A stretch of DNA of 64,000 nucleotides from Paenibacillus sp. FSL R10-2734 (GCF_037963865.1 NZ_CP150170.1:2728001-2792000); one strand, 5' to 3'; positions 16,736-25,155 are shown, counted from the stretch's first letter. Program-made: numbers and translations. The notes: generated by a model not told the origin, from the sequence alone.

Positions 16736-18463
16736 GTGTTAGAAACCTTGTCAATCCGCAATCTAGCCGTCGTTGAGGCGGTAGATGTGCATTTTTATCC
16801 TGGCTTCCATGTGCTTACAGGGGAGACTGGGGCAGGTAAATCCATTATTATTGATGCGCTTGGACTGATTGCCGGAGGCCGCGGCTCCGCGGATTCTATT
16901 CGTTATGGCTGTGATAAAGCAGAGATGGAAGCGCTCTTCAGTCTTCCCAGCGGTCATCCCGTTTGGGATACTTTGGAGCGTCTTGGCATCCAGGCCCAGC
17001 GTGAGGAGCATCTTATTATACGTCGAGAGCTTAACTCTCAGGGGAAAAGTACATCACGTGTAAATGGACAGATGGTCAACCTGACTATGCTTCGTGAAAT
17101 TGGCGAGCAGCTGGTTAATATTCATGGACAGCATGAACACCAAAATTTATTGAAAGCAGAACGACATTTGGGACTGCTGGATACATACGGAGAACCTATT
17201 ATCGGACCGCTTAAAGCGGTATATCAGGAAAAGTATTCAGCCTTTGCGAAAGTCGAGAAAGAGCTCCGCGAACTGCAGGAATCCAGCCAAAAGGCTTACC
17301 AAATGCTTGATTTATACCGTTTTCAGTTAGAAGAAATTTCATCTGCCGCATTAAAACCGGGAGAAGATGAATTACTTGCCGAAGAACGGGTCAAACTATC
17401 CCACAGTGAGAAAATGATGGATTCCGTATCCGGTGCATATGAACTCCTATACGATAGACAAGGCTTGGAATCCATTGGTAATGTTATTTCCAGACTCGAG
17501 GATGCGGTTCGTTACGATGAAAAGGGTCTTAAATCCGTGCTTGAGCAGCTTCAGTCCTCTTATTATCAGCTGGAGGATGCTGCATTTCAGCTTCGTGATT
17601 ACCGAGAAGAAATTGAGTTCAATCCACAGCGACTCGAAGAAATTGAGAATCGTTTAGATTTAATTACCGGACTCCGCCGTAAATACGGAGATAGTGTAGA
17701 ACAGATTCTGGCTTATTATGAACAAATTCATCGGGAAACCGATCTGCTTGAGAATAAGGATGAATATCTGGAGAAACTGACGACCAAACGCGATGCATTA
17801 TTATCTGTATTGATGGACGCAGCAGCTGAATTAAGTGAAGCACGGAAGCTTTGTGCGGCTGATTTAGCTACGCAAGTGGAGGGTGAGCTTAAGGACCTTC
17901 AAATGGAAAGAACCTCGTTACAGGTTAAATTAGACACGCTGGAGGACCCTCGTGGAGTCGAGTACAATGATCGTCGTATTCGCCTCACAAGACAAGGGAT
18001 AGACAGTGCGGAATTTATGATTTCCCCTAACCCTGGTGAACCGCTGAGACCGCTTGGCAAAATCGCCTCAGGTGGTGAATTGTCGCGGATCATGCTGGCA
18101 ATGAAGAGTATTTTTGCGCGCCATGATGCGATTCCGGTTCTAATCTTTGATGAGGTGGATACAGGTGTGAGTGGTCGGGCTGCGCAATCCATCGCTGATA
18201 AGCTGTATAAGCTGTCCTCAACATGTCAGGTGTTCTCCATTACGCACTTACCACAGGTGGCTTGTATGGCTGACCATCAGTACTTAATCCGCAAAAAGGT
18301 TGAGGACGGAAGAACGATGACTGAAGTGGAATCGCTCTCGAATGATGGACGTGTAATGGAGCTCGCCCGAATGTTGGGTGGGGTGGAAATTACCGAAAAA
18401 ACATTGCACCATTCGCAGGAAATGCTCAATCTAGCCGAGGCCAGTAAGGCTGCAACAAGCTAA
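16736..18463 (+). CDS. recN: DNA repair protein RecN
   Basis: A 575-residue SMC-like ATPase, full length. The N-terminal Walker A is TGETGAGKS near residue 30. Long coiled coils lie at about residues 155-380. The C-terminal signature ASGGELSRIMLA and Walker B VLIFDEVDTGVSG follow. It acts at DNA double-strand ends early in recombination repair. The start is GTG at 16736, with GGAGGTG 9 bases upstream. I saw no clear LexA box in the short gap before it. Confidence 0.96.
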   Translation: MLETLSIRNLAVVEAVDVHFYPGFHVLTGETGAGKSIIIDALGLIAGGRGSADSIRYGCDKAEMEALFSLPSGHPVWDTLERLGIQAQREEHLIIRRELNSQGKSTSRVNGQMVNLTMLREIGEQLVNIHGQHEHQNLLKAERHLGLLDTYGEPIIGPLKAVYQEKYSAFAKVEKELRELQESSQKAYQMLDLYRFQLEEISSAALKPGEDELLAEERVKLSHSEKMMDSVSGAYELLYDRQGLESIGNVISRLEDAVRYDEKGLKSVLEQLQSSYYQLEDAAFQLRDYREEIEFNPQRLEEIENRLDLITGLRRKYGDSVEQILAYYEQIHRETDLLENKDEYLEKLTTKRDALLSVLMDAAAELSEARKLCAADLATQVEGELKDLQMERTSLQVKLDTLEDPRGVEYNDRRIRLTRQGIDSAEFMISPNPGEPLRPLGKIASGGELSRIMLAMKSIFARHDAIPVLIFDEVDTGVSGRAAQSIADKLYKLSSTCQVFSITHLPQVACMADHQYLIRKKVEDGRTMTEVESLSNDGRVMELARMLGGVEITEKTLHHSQEMLNLAEASKAATS

Positions 18464-18577
18464 GCGGAACAATGATTGACAGTAATAAAAGCCTGGGGGC
18501 AAGGTTATCTTATAGGTACGCAATTGGCGACCACCTTTTTCGTCAAGCGAAAGAAGCAAAAGGGAGCGTGACAGCCA

Positions 18578-19714
18578 TTGAAGCCTAACCTCAGGAAGTT
18601 AATGCCAGGCCTTTTAATTGCCTTCTTTCTTAGTTTATCGGGCATAACGGGAACCCACCAAAGTTTTGCCGCACCACTCAACAGTGAACCTGCGAAGGTG
18701 ACTGCGCTAGGCATGAAACCGGAACTGAAGGTGATCCCGGGAGGTCAAACGATCGGAGTGAAAGTGAAATCAGCAGGTGTTCTGGTTGTAGGACATCATC
18801 TGATTGAAGTATCCGAGAAATCAAAGCTTTCCCCAGGAGAAATCAGCGGTTTGGTGCCAGGTGATTTGATGATCTCCATTGATGGAGAGAAGTTGGACGA
18901 GTTGTCTAAGGTGGCCAAGCTTGTGGATCGTGCTGGAAAAGCGAATAATCCCCTGACGATTGTCTTTAAACGCGCTGGGAAAGAGCATACAGCCAAGCTA
19001 AAACCCGCGTATGATATTAATGACAAAGTTTGGAGGTTAGGCCTGTACATTCGAGATTCTGCAGCGGGTGTCGGCACGTTAACTTTTTATGCCCCGAAAC
19101 AGGGTGTTTATGGAGCTTTGGGACATGTGATTACGGACATGAATACAGGAACACCAATTGTTGTCGGTAGCGGGCAGATTGTTCAGTCCAGTGTAACTTC
19201 GATTTCTAAAAGCCAGGATGGCGATCCGGGTGAGAAACGAGCTCATTTCTTAAAGGAAAGCCAAGTGCTTGGAAATGTGGAGAGCAACACAGACTTTGGT
19301 ATCTTCGGCAAAATGAACCGTAATCCCGAGCACAGTCTTTATAAAGAACCCATTCCTGTGGCGATGAGCGATCAAGTCAAGGAAGGACCTGCTGAGATTC
19401 TTACGGTTGTAGATGGGCAGCAGGTGGAGCGATTTAAGGTTGAGATCATTCATGTGGCTCATCAGCAGACGCCAGCTACTAAGGGAATGGTAATACGTAT
19501 TACTGATCCACGTCTGATCGATAAGACAGGTGGTATCGTTCAAGGGATGAGCGGAAGTCCTATCGTTCAGGATGGACGACTCATCGGCGCAGTCACTCAT
19601 GTATTTGTAAATGATCCTAAGTCCGGTTACGGTTGCTTCATCGAATGGATGCTTAAGGACTCTGGCGCAACTCTACAGGAGAATAGGTATCCATTAAATC
19701 TTAAGGCGGTTTAG
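18578..19714 (+). CDS. spoIVB: SpoIVB peptidase
   Basis: A 378-residue S55-family serine peptidase with an N-terminal signal/membrane segment (about residues 9-30), a PDZ domain (about residues 95-150) and the protease domain. The catalytic His is in GALGHVITD and the catalytic Ser in QGMSGSPIV. It is secreted from the forespore and cleaves SpoIVFA, releasing SpoIVFB to process pro-sigma-K. The start is TTG at 18578 with GGGAG about 12 bases upstream, so translation is probably weak. It stands just before spo0A, as in B. subtilis. Confidence 0.95.
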   Translation: MKPNLRKLMPGLLIAFFLSLSGITGTHQSFAAPLNSEPAKVTALGMKPELKVIPGGQTIGVKVKSAGVLVVGHHLIEVSEKSKLSPGEISGLVPGDLMISIDGEKLDELSKVAKLVDRAGKANNPLTIVFKRAGKEHTAKLKPAYDINDKVWRLGLYIRDSAAGVGTLTFYAPKQGVYGALGHVITDMNTGTPIVVGSGQIVQSSVTSISKSQDGDPGEKRAHFLKESQVLGNVESNTDFGIFGKMNRNPEHSLYKEPIPVAMSDQVKEGPAEILTVVDGQQVERFKVEIIHVAHQQTPATKGMVIRITDPRLIDKTGGIVQGMSGSPIVQDGRLIGAVTHVFVNDPKSGYGCFIEWMLKDSGATLQENRYPLNLKAV

Positions 19715-19727
19715 CCTTAAGATTTTT
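19698..19727 (+). terminator. Terminator after spoIVB
   Basis: ATCTTAAGGC and GCCTTAAGAT form a 10-bp perfect stem around GGTTTA and are followed by a T run. The stem includes the spoIVB stop codon region. Confidence 0.9.
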
Positions 19728-19728
19728 T

Positions 19729-19847
19729 TGTCGAAGGATTACGAAGATCATCGAACTTTGAAACAAAATATTTAATTATAATCCATGCTCGAAAAAAAAT
19801 AAAGAAAAATAATTTTCGACAGAAGGGAATTCGATGTCCATGTCGAA
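19729..19847 (+). promoter_or_regulatory. Three Spo0A boxes in the spo0A control region
   Basis: The exact box TGTCGAA occurs at 19729-19735 and 19841-19847, and its reverse complement TTCGACA at 19815-19821. Spo0A~P binds this box, so spo0A is probably autoregulated, as in B. subtilis. A weak sigma-H-like pair (AAGAAAA near 19861, TTCGAATAG at 19878-19886) lies downstream, but its spacing is one or two bases short. The first box directly touches the T run of the spoIVB terminator. Confidence 0.75.
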
Positions 19848-19913
19848 AATGTTATAAGACAAGAAAAAAATGTTATTTTCGAATAGCAGATATAATTAAG
19901 GAGGAAGTAGCCA

Positions 19914-20729
19914 GTGCAGAATATTGAAGTGTTGTTGGCCGATGATAACAGGGAATTTACGAATTTGCTTTCCGAATACATTTCTGAACAAGAAGATATG
20001 ACCGTAACGGGTATCGCCTATAATGGTGAAGAAGTGCTTCAAATGCTTAGCGAAGCGCGTAAAGTTCCCGATGTCCTTATTCTTGATATCATCATGCCAC
20101 ATTTAGACGGTCTAGGTGTCTTGGAACGTCTGCGTGATATGGATCTGAATCCTCAACCGAAGATCATCATGCTGACCGCTTTCGGTCAGGAGAACATCAC
20201 TCAAAGAGCTGTACAGCTTGGTGCATCCTATTATATTTTGAAACCGTTCGATATGGAGGTCCTGGCAAATCGTGTACGTCAGCTTGTAGGGGTCCAAGGC
20301 AGCATGAGCTCATCCTCTAACATGTACAACTATTCGTCGACGTCCAGATCGAATGTAGTGCCGCTTACGAAGGGCAAGAACCTTGATGCTAACATCACTT
20401 CGATTATCCATGAAATCGGTGTTCCAGCACATATCAAGGGCTATCAGTACCTGCGCGAAGCGATCACCATGGTATATAACAATATCGAGATCCTTGGTGC
20501 AATTACAAAAACGCTCTATCCAGCCATTGCAGAGAAATTCAAGACCACTCCTTCACGCGTAGAACGCGCGATTCGCCATGCGATTGAAGTGGCTTGGACC
20601 CGTGGCAATATTGACTCCATCAGCCATCTATTCGGTTATACGATTAATATCTCCAAATCTAAGCCTACTAACTCGGAATTTATTGCCATGGTAGCCGACA
20701 AGCTACGGATTGAGCATAAGGTTAGTTGA
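19914..20729 (+). CDS. spo0A: Sporulation master regulator Spo0A
   Basis: A 271-residue response regulator. The receiver domain has the acidic pair in LLADDN, the phosphorylated aspartate in LILDIIMP, the conserved Thr in MLTAFGQ and Lys in LKPFDME. A Ser/Asn-rich linker near residues 125-145 leads to the C-terminal DNA-binding domain, whose recognition helix lies in TPSRVERAIRHAIEVAW. The start is GTG, preceded by AAGGAGG at 19898-19904. The gene is intact, but its last 60 coding bases and about 20 bases beyond are duplicated at 24417-24503. Confidence 0.98.
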   Translation: MQNIEVLLADDNREFTNLLSEYISEQEDMTVTGIAYNGEEVLQMLSEARKVPDVLILDIIMPHLDGLGVLERLRDMDLNPQPKIIMLTAFGQENITQRAVQLGASYYILKPFDMEVLANRVRQLVGVQGSMSSSSNMYNYSSTSRSNVVPLTKGKNLDANITSIIHEIGVPAHIKGYQYLREAITMVYNNIEILGAITKTLYPAIAEKFKTTPSRVERAIRHAIEVAWTRGNIDSISHLFGYTINISKSKPTNSEFIAMVADKLRIEHKVS

Positions 20730-20750
20730 AAGGGTTAGGGGTAGTGCGGG
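20664..20750 (+). repeat. Left copy of an 87-bp direct repeat: the intact spo0A 3' end
   Basis: This stretch starts at CCTACTAACTCGG within spo0A and runs past the stop codon to TGCGGGG. It recurs at 24417-24503, 3,753 bases further on. The first 37 bases and a later 32-base run are identical; between them and at the end there are a few changes. The two copies bound the repeat array and the ABC-F gene. Confidence 0.85.
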
Positions 20751-21008
20751 GTAAGTGATTGTGAATTGCTGGTAGTGACTTACAGCCAATATATATAAGC
20801 CGATAAACTTGTTTTGAAGCCGATAAATTTTTCCCATCTCACCCGATAAACCTTTTTGGTTTATTGGGTTTTGTTTTTGTATAGGAAATTATACTATGCA
20901 AAAAAATGTGGATAACTCCCCCAGTATTCATCTGCTTCACGTGTTAAAGAAAAGCTGTTGAAATAGAATTTTTTATACTACTAAGCTCTTCTAACCAAGA
21001 AAATTGCA

Positions 21009-21416
21009 AATCCCGTACAATTGGCTGAAATGAGCTATACGCGCCGAAAGAACGGTATAAATCCCGTACAATTGACTGAAACGAGCTATATGCGCCGAAA
21101 GAACGGTAAAAATCCCGTACATTCGAGTGAAATGAGCTATATGCGCCGAAAGAACGGTATGAATCCTGTACATTTGGCTGAAATGAGCTATACGCGCCGA
21201 AAGAACGGTAAAAATCCCGTACATTTGGCTGAAATGAGCTATATGCGCTGAAAGAACGGTAAAAATCCCGTACATTTGGCTGAAATGAGCTATATGCGCT
21301 GAAAGAACGGTAAAAATCCCGTACAATTGGCTGAAATAAGCTATATGCGCCGAAAGAACAGTATAAATCCCGTACAATTGGCTGAAATGAGCTAAATGCG
21401 GGTTATATGTGGGGCA
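21009..21416 (+). repeat. Tandem 51-bp repeat array, arm A (8 units)
   Basis: Eight head-to-tail units start at 21009, 21060, 21111, 21162, 21213, 21264, 21315 and 21366, each exactly 51 bases. A unit begins AATCCCGTACA and contains GGCTGAAATGAGCTAT and CCGAAAGAACGGTA. Because 51 is a multiple of three, reading frames stay open by chance: on the plus strand a frame with repeated RRKNGKNPVH runs until a CGA-to-TGA change in unit 6, and on the minus strand a 200-codon frame runs through both arms. No ribosome binding site precedes either, so I do not call them genes. Confidence 0.85.
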
Positions 21417-21690
21417 TTTTTGTCCTTCTTTTCTGTTTATTTGGCAATTTGGGGTAAATGAGGGGTGTTTTTGTCCTTCTTTTCTGTTTATCTGGCAATT
21501 TGGGGTAAATGAGGGGCATTTTTGTCCTTCTTTTCTGTTTATTTGGCAATTTGGGGTAAATGAGGGGTGTTTTTGTCCTTCTTTTCTGTTCATTTGGCTA
21601 TTTGGGGTAAATGAGGTGCATTTTTGTCCTTCTTTTCTGTTTATTTGGCTATTCGGACTAAATGAGGGGCATTTTTACACCTCTTTCCGT
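21417..21690 (-). repeat. Tandem 51-bp repeat array, arm B (5-6 units, inverted relative to arm A)
   Basis: Units carry TGTCC at 21421, 21472, 21523, 21574 and 21625, again exactly 51 bases apart, plus a degraded sixth unit. A unit reads about TTTTTGTCCTTCTTTTCTG followed by TTTGG, AATTTGGGG and AAATGAGGGG. Its sequence aligns with the reverse complement of the arm A unit at about half of the positions without gaps, well above chance. So arm B looks like a diverged inverted copy of arm A. Confidence 0.75.
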
Positions 21691-21708
21691 CAATTTGGTT
21701 CTTTGGAC

Positions 21709-21738
21709 TGAAAGAACGGTATAAGTCCCGTACACCAA
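21709..21738 (+). repeat. Single partial arm A unit after arm B
   Basis: TGAAAGAACGGTATAAGTCC with CGTACACC following repeats the second half of an arm A unit and the start of the next, in plus orientation. It shows that arm B is enclosed by arm A sequence. The rest of the gap to 21931 holds a hairpin at 21851-21884 and nothing else I can support. Confidence 0.65.
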
Positions 21739-21850
21739 ATGATTGCCTCGTACACTCCAATGTTAAGTTAACAGAAGCTTATTCAACCGCGAGGGTGATT
21801 TTGTTTTTGTAGATAAAGAGACGGAGGATTTGTATGAAGTTACCACAGTA

Positions 21851-21884
21851 AAAAGACACTGAGATCCTAATCATCAGTGTCTTT
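21851..21884 (-). terminator. Terminator of the ABC-F gene
   Basis: AAAGACACTGA and TCAGTGTCTTT pair around a short loop. Read on the minus strand it is followed by a run of T, fitting the ABC-F gene that ends at 21932. Confidence 0.8.
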
Positions 21885-21931
21885 TGTACAATAAATGATT
21901 CTTGTAATCATTTCAATCAGAGAGTTATGAT

Positions 21932-23671
21932 TTACATCAACTTAATCAGTTCTTCTAGCTCTTCAACCAATACTTTTGCAAGTTCAAAATTAGTATCTTT
22001 TAAAGCCAATTCTATTTTCATTTCAACTGCTTTTTTATTTTGTTCAGCTTCCAAATAGTCTTTATCAAAATGACTAGCATAAATCATCTGTTTAAATTTT
22101 TTCATTTTCATTTTTCTAATCGTCTTATCTTCAATTATTAACACATAGTCCATACCATTTACCACAGAATAGAAATCATGAGAAATCATAAGAATTGCGC
22201 CTTTGTAATCTTCAATCGCTTTCTCAAGTGCTATTTGTGTATAGGTGTCTAAATGACTTGTCGGTTCATCTAGAAGCAATACGTTTGCATTACTGGCAGA
22301 AACTTTAGCCAATTGAAGTATATTTTTTTCTCCACCAGATAAAGATTCTATCTTCTGATTAAGAATTTCTCCTTCAAAACCATAGTTTGCAATATACGAT
22401 CTAATCTCATCATAAGTTTTAAACCCAGCATCAATGAATTCCTCAAGAATTGTATTAGAATCCTTAAGCACTTCTCCTTGAAGCTGAGATAAATAAGCTA
22501 CTTTAACATCAGCATTTATTTCAATTGCATTATGATTATTGATAAAGATATCTCGGAGTAAAGTCGTTTTCCCGGTACCATTTGCACCGATAATGGCTAC
22601 CTTATCCGTAGATTTTATCTCAAAGCTTACATTCTCTAACAACAGCTCATCAAAGGATACACTGTAATCATTGACATTGATAACAATATTGTCCTCGATT
22701 TCATTATCAATTCCGAAACTGATAACCGGTTGCTTAATATCTACGAATGGCGCTTTAATTCTACGTGATTCCAATCTCTCTTGAAACTTAACTCTAGCTT
22801 TTAACGCTCTACCTCTAGATGCTTCTGAATTATAAGTTGCGATAGCTCTAAGATTATCAATAATGTCATTGTATCTCTCAATTTCTTCTTTTTCAGCGAC
22901 TGCGATTTCTTGCAACTCTATTTTTGTTTGAAGTAATGAGAAATTATACTCAATATATCGCCCATCAAACTCTTGGATCTCCATATTTTCAAGGTGTACT
23001 ATTTTGTTGAAACAATGATTTAATAGATAACGGTTATGCGTAACGACGAGCAGAATGCCTTTGTGAGAATTTATAAGATTTTTAAGCGCATTTAGGTTTT
23101 CGAAATCCAAAAACACATCTGGTTCATCCATAATCAATAAGTCTGGACTATTAAGCATTTCCTTCATCACTTGAATAAGCTTGAATTCACCACCACTCAG
23201 ATCGGATACCCTAAGATCTTTTAGCTTCATGAGGTTTGCCAGATTCAGTTGCTTATTAATGTTGCTTTCAAAATCATTCCCGTCCATTGCATCAAAGGCG
23301 TCCAAAGCTAATTGATACTTTTCCAGCAACGGTTCAATATCCGAGGATGTTTCCATTTCAGTTAAAATAGCATTTATTTCATTTTGTATTTTAATAAATT
23401 CTTCTCCGATATATTCAAAAACGGTTGTTTCTTTAGTGTTGTCCAGTTGCGAAAACTGGCTAACATACCCGATGGTGCAAGTCGGGTCCATTTCTAAAAT
23501 ACCCTCGAACAGATATCTTTCTGGATCCATCAGTATATCTATCAATGTACTTTTCCCACTACCACTCGTTCCTATAAAAGCGCAATGTTGTGCCTCTTCG
23601 AGCGTAAATGAAATGTTTTTATATAGTTCTTTTTGCGGAAATGCGAAGGATAAGTTATCAATTTTTATCAT
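21932..23671 (-). CDS. ABC-F type ATP-binding protein
   Basis: A 579-residue protein with two ATPase domains and no membrane segment, the ABC-F layout. Domain 1 has Walker A GTSGSGKST, signature LSGGE and Walker B LLIMDEPD. Domain 2 has Walker A GANGTGKTT, signature LSGGEK and Walker B LLLDEPTSHLD. A charged interdomain linker lies near residues 245-310. ABC-F proteins bind ribosomes; several give resistance to macrolide, lincosamide, pleuromutilin or streptogramin antibiotics, while others are housekeeping factors. I cannot assign a substrate. ATG 23671 with GAAAGG just upstream is the family start; an upstream in-frame ATG adds 38 unrelated residues. The gene is visibly more AT-rich than its neighbours and sits in a block bounded by duplicated spo0A ends, so transfer is likely. 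Confidence 0.85.
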   Translation of the reverse strand: MIKIDNLSFAFPQKELYKNISFTLEEAQHCAFIGTSGSGKSTLIDILMDPERYLFEGILEMDPTCTIGYVSQFSQLDNTKETTVFEYIGEEFIKIQNEINAILTEMETSSDIEPLLEKYQLALDAFDAMDGNDFESNINKQLNLANLMKLKDLRVSDLSGGEFKLIQVMKEMLNSPDLLIMDEPDVFLDFENLNALKNLINSHKGILLVVTHNRYLLNHCFNKIVHLENMEIQEFDGRYIEYNFSLLQTKIELQEIAVAEKEEIERYNDIIDNLRAIATYNSEASRGRALKARVKFQERLESRRIKAPFVDIKQPVISFGIDNEIEDNIVINVNDYSVSFDELLLENVSFEIKSTDKVAIIGANGTGKTTLLRDIFINNHNAIEINADVKVAYLSQLQGEVLKDSNTILEEFIDAGFKTYDEIRSYIANYGFEGEILNQKIESLSGGEKNILQLAKVSASNANVLLLDEPTSHLDTYTQIALEKAIEDYKGAILMISHDFYSVVNGMDYVLIIEDKTIRKMKMKKFKQMIYASHFDKDYLEAEQNKKAVEMKIELALKDTNFELAKVLVEELEELIKLM

Positions 23672-24416
23672 AGTATTACCTTTCTTTATAACTAAATTAG
23701 TGACTATTATTTGGATGTATTGAAAAACATAGATTATAAGTTTACCGTTGATAGAGTAACACTGTTTACAACTAACATCAATCATTCCACATTAAAATTG
23801 TTCGTGAAATTGAAAAATACAAGATAGAACAATATGATCACGCCTGCTCAGATGGCGTCTTATAGCTCGATTGCATCTGACAGAAGTAAATGAAACAGTT
23901 GCTTGAACAACTCATAAAGTACATATTTAGTCCTCACTCAAAGTGCGATGTAAGAAAGGTGAAATTACTAGAAAAGTCGAGAAATTGGGCTCATCGCTCT
24001 AGATTTTGTAGCTCTGACTGCACTTTGTACAGTAGAATTAAGAGATCGAGCCTTCATAAACAAATCTAATGTACTTTATACAACAGAAATCGGCATAATG
24101 ACCTCTGGGGGAAATGTAGCTGAAATTCTAATGTACAAATTGCATTAGAATGCGAAATGGAGTTAAACATCCCTGATTCTAGTGTACAAAGTGCAATGAA
24201 ATCAGAATATTCTTAGTCTCAGAGACTAGGCTCACGTTAGATCCATTTCTGCTAATTCTGAGATCGACAGTAACGACACTGTCTCTATTAAACAGACATC
24301 AGGTATTCACTACAGCGAGGAAGCAGTTTTTCTCCTGATACCATTTTATTTGCTTAATTATTGAAATTACCAAATTTTTTTTTGAGTTTATACGCTTTAA
24401 GGTTGTGTACAAAATC
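23672..24416. repeat. Intergenic stretch with TGTACAAAGTGCA-type palindromic repeats
   Basis: I see no convincing gene in these 745 bases upstream of the ABC-F gene. Degenerate copies of TGTACAAAGTGCAATGAAATC or its complement occur near 24015-24035, 24067-24085, 24131-24150 and 24180-24203, at spacings of about 50-65 bases. A further copy of the core (TTGTACAAAGTACAAT) lies at 39884-39899. The part next to the ABC-F start could be its leader, but I see no clear leader gene or terminator. Confidence 0.5.
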
Positions 24417-24503
24417 CCTACTAACTCGGAATTTATTGCCATGGTAGCCGACAATTGAGCATTGAGCATAAGGTTAGTTGAAAGGGTTAGGGAAATTGCG
24501 GGG
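24417..24503 (+). pseudogene. Fragment of spo0A (3' end), right copy of the direct repeat
   Basis: The sequence matches the last 60 coding bases of spo0A plus about 20 bases downstream. In the spo0A frame it reads PTNSEFIAMVADN and then stops early, because AAGCTACGG is replaced by ATTGAGC. Nothing upstream of it resembles spo0A. It marks the right boundary of the repeat/ABC-F block. No expression is expected. Confidence 0.85.
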
Positions 24504-24617
24504 GATGGACATTTTCGTCAAGGGCGTCGGTACGTACGGAGTCTCTTAATTTATCTTTCATGTTACGAATCAACTGGGTATAATTGGAATAAAGATAAAC
24601 TCAGGAGGCTCGTAGAT

Positions 24618-25106
24618 ATGAAGAAGAAAATAGTAGGGATAGTAGCAGGGGCATTGTTACTTGGTGGTTCAATAGGATTTGCAGCGAGCTCGTCGTTAAT
24701 TGGCGCTAAAGTTTCCGGACTGTATTCAATAAAGCAAAACGGAGAGAAGATTGCAGATGCGATCGTAGTAAATAACTCGGCCTACGTACCTGTGCGTACG
24801 ATGTCCGAAGCGACCGGAACAGGGTTGACGGTACAAGGGAAGACGATAATATTGGAGAGTAAGGAAACGGAGAAGCCAGCGCTAAAGGCAAGTATTGAAG
24901 CGGCTAAGCTCCGGGAAAGATTAGCAGTATCAGAATCTAGTGTTCAAGTTCTCAAAGAAGCGATCCAACTGGCGGAAACTACTGCGGCCGACCTAACAAG
25001 TGCAGCAGATCAAGAGGCTCGAAGAAACTATATCGCTGAGTTGAATAAACGTGTTGAGTTCACGGAAACACTAATAGCGCAGCTCAAGACCCAGCTCGGC
25101 GAATAA
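24618..25106 (+). CDS. Secreted stalk-domain protein (copper amine oxidase N-terminal-like)
   Basis: A 162-residue protein with a signal peptide (KKKIVGIVAGALLLGGSIGFAASS), a single copper amine oxidase N-terminal-like (stalk) domain around AYVPVRTMSEATG near residue 58, and a C-terminal coiled coil (about residues 90-160). Such domains are common in secreted and cell-surface proteins of Paenibacillus and are not enzymes. AGGAGG at 24603-24608 selects ATG 24618 over an upstream in-frame start at 24462 that lies inside the spo0A fragment. A terminator follows. Its precise role is unknown. Confidence 0.85.
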   Translation: MKKKIVGIVAGALLLGGSIGFAASSSLIGAKVSGLYSIKQNGEKIADAIVVNNSAYVPVRTMSEATGTGLTVQGKTIILESKETEKPALKASIEAAKLRERLAVSESSVQVLKEAIQLAETTAADLTSAADQEARRNYIAELNKRVEFTETLIAQLKTQLGE

Positions 25107-25122
25107 CAAATGAATTATTACG

Positions 25123-25155
25123 AAGAGTCTCGCCATTACTGGTGCGGCTCTTTTT
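25123..25155 (+). terminator. Terminator after the stalk-domain gene
   Basis: AAGAGTCTCGCC pairs with GGTGCGGCTCTT with one or two mismatches, followed by TTTTT. Confidence 0.8.

Noticed and set aside
19891..19896. TATAAT just before the spo0A ribosome binding site
   Set aside because: Transcription would start within or after the ribosome binding site, so it is unlikely to be a -10 element for spo0A.
21021..21251. Plus-strand ORF with RRKNGKNPVH repeats
   Set aside because: It is a by-product of the 51-bp tandem repeat, has no ribosome binding site and is stopped by a single-base change in unit 6.
21409..21711. Plus-strand ORF with CPSFLFIW repeats in arm B
   Set aside because: It is open only because the repeat length is a multiple of three; there is no ribosome binding site and no promoter.
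20991..21738. CRISPR array
   Set aside because: The whole 51-base unit is conserved, with no variable spacers, and no cas genes are nearby.
20664..24503. Complete integrative element with integrase
   Set aside because: No integrase, recombinase or transposase gene lies between the direct repeats, so only a bounded block can be claimed.
24462..24617. Longer start for the stalk-domain protein
   Set aside because: The extra N-terminus is encoded by the spo0A fragment and destroys the signal peptide; AGGAGG sits before ATG 24618.
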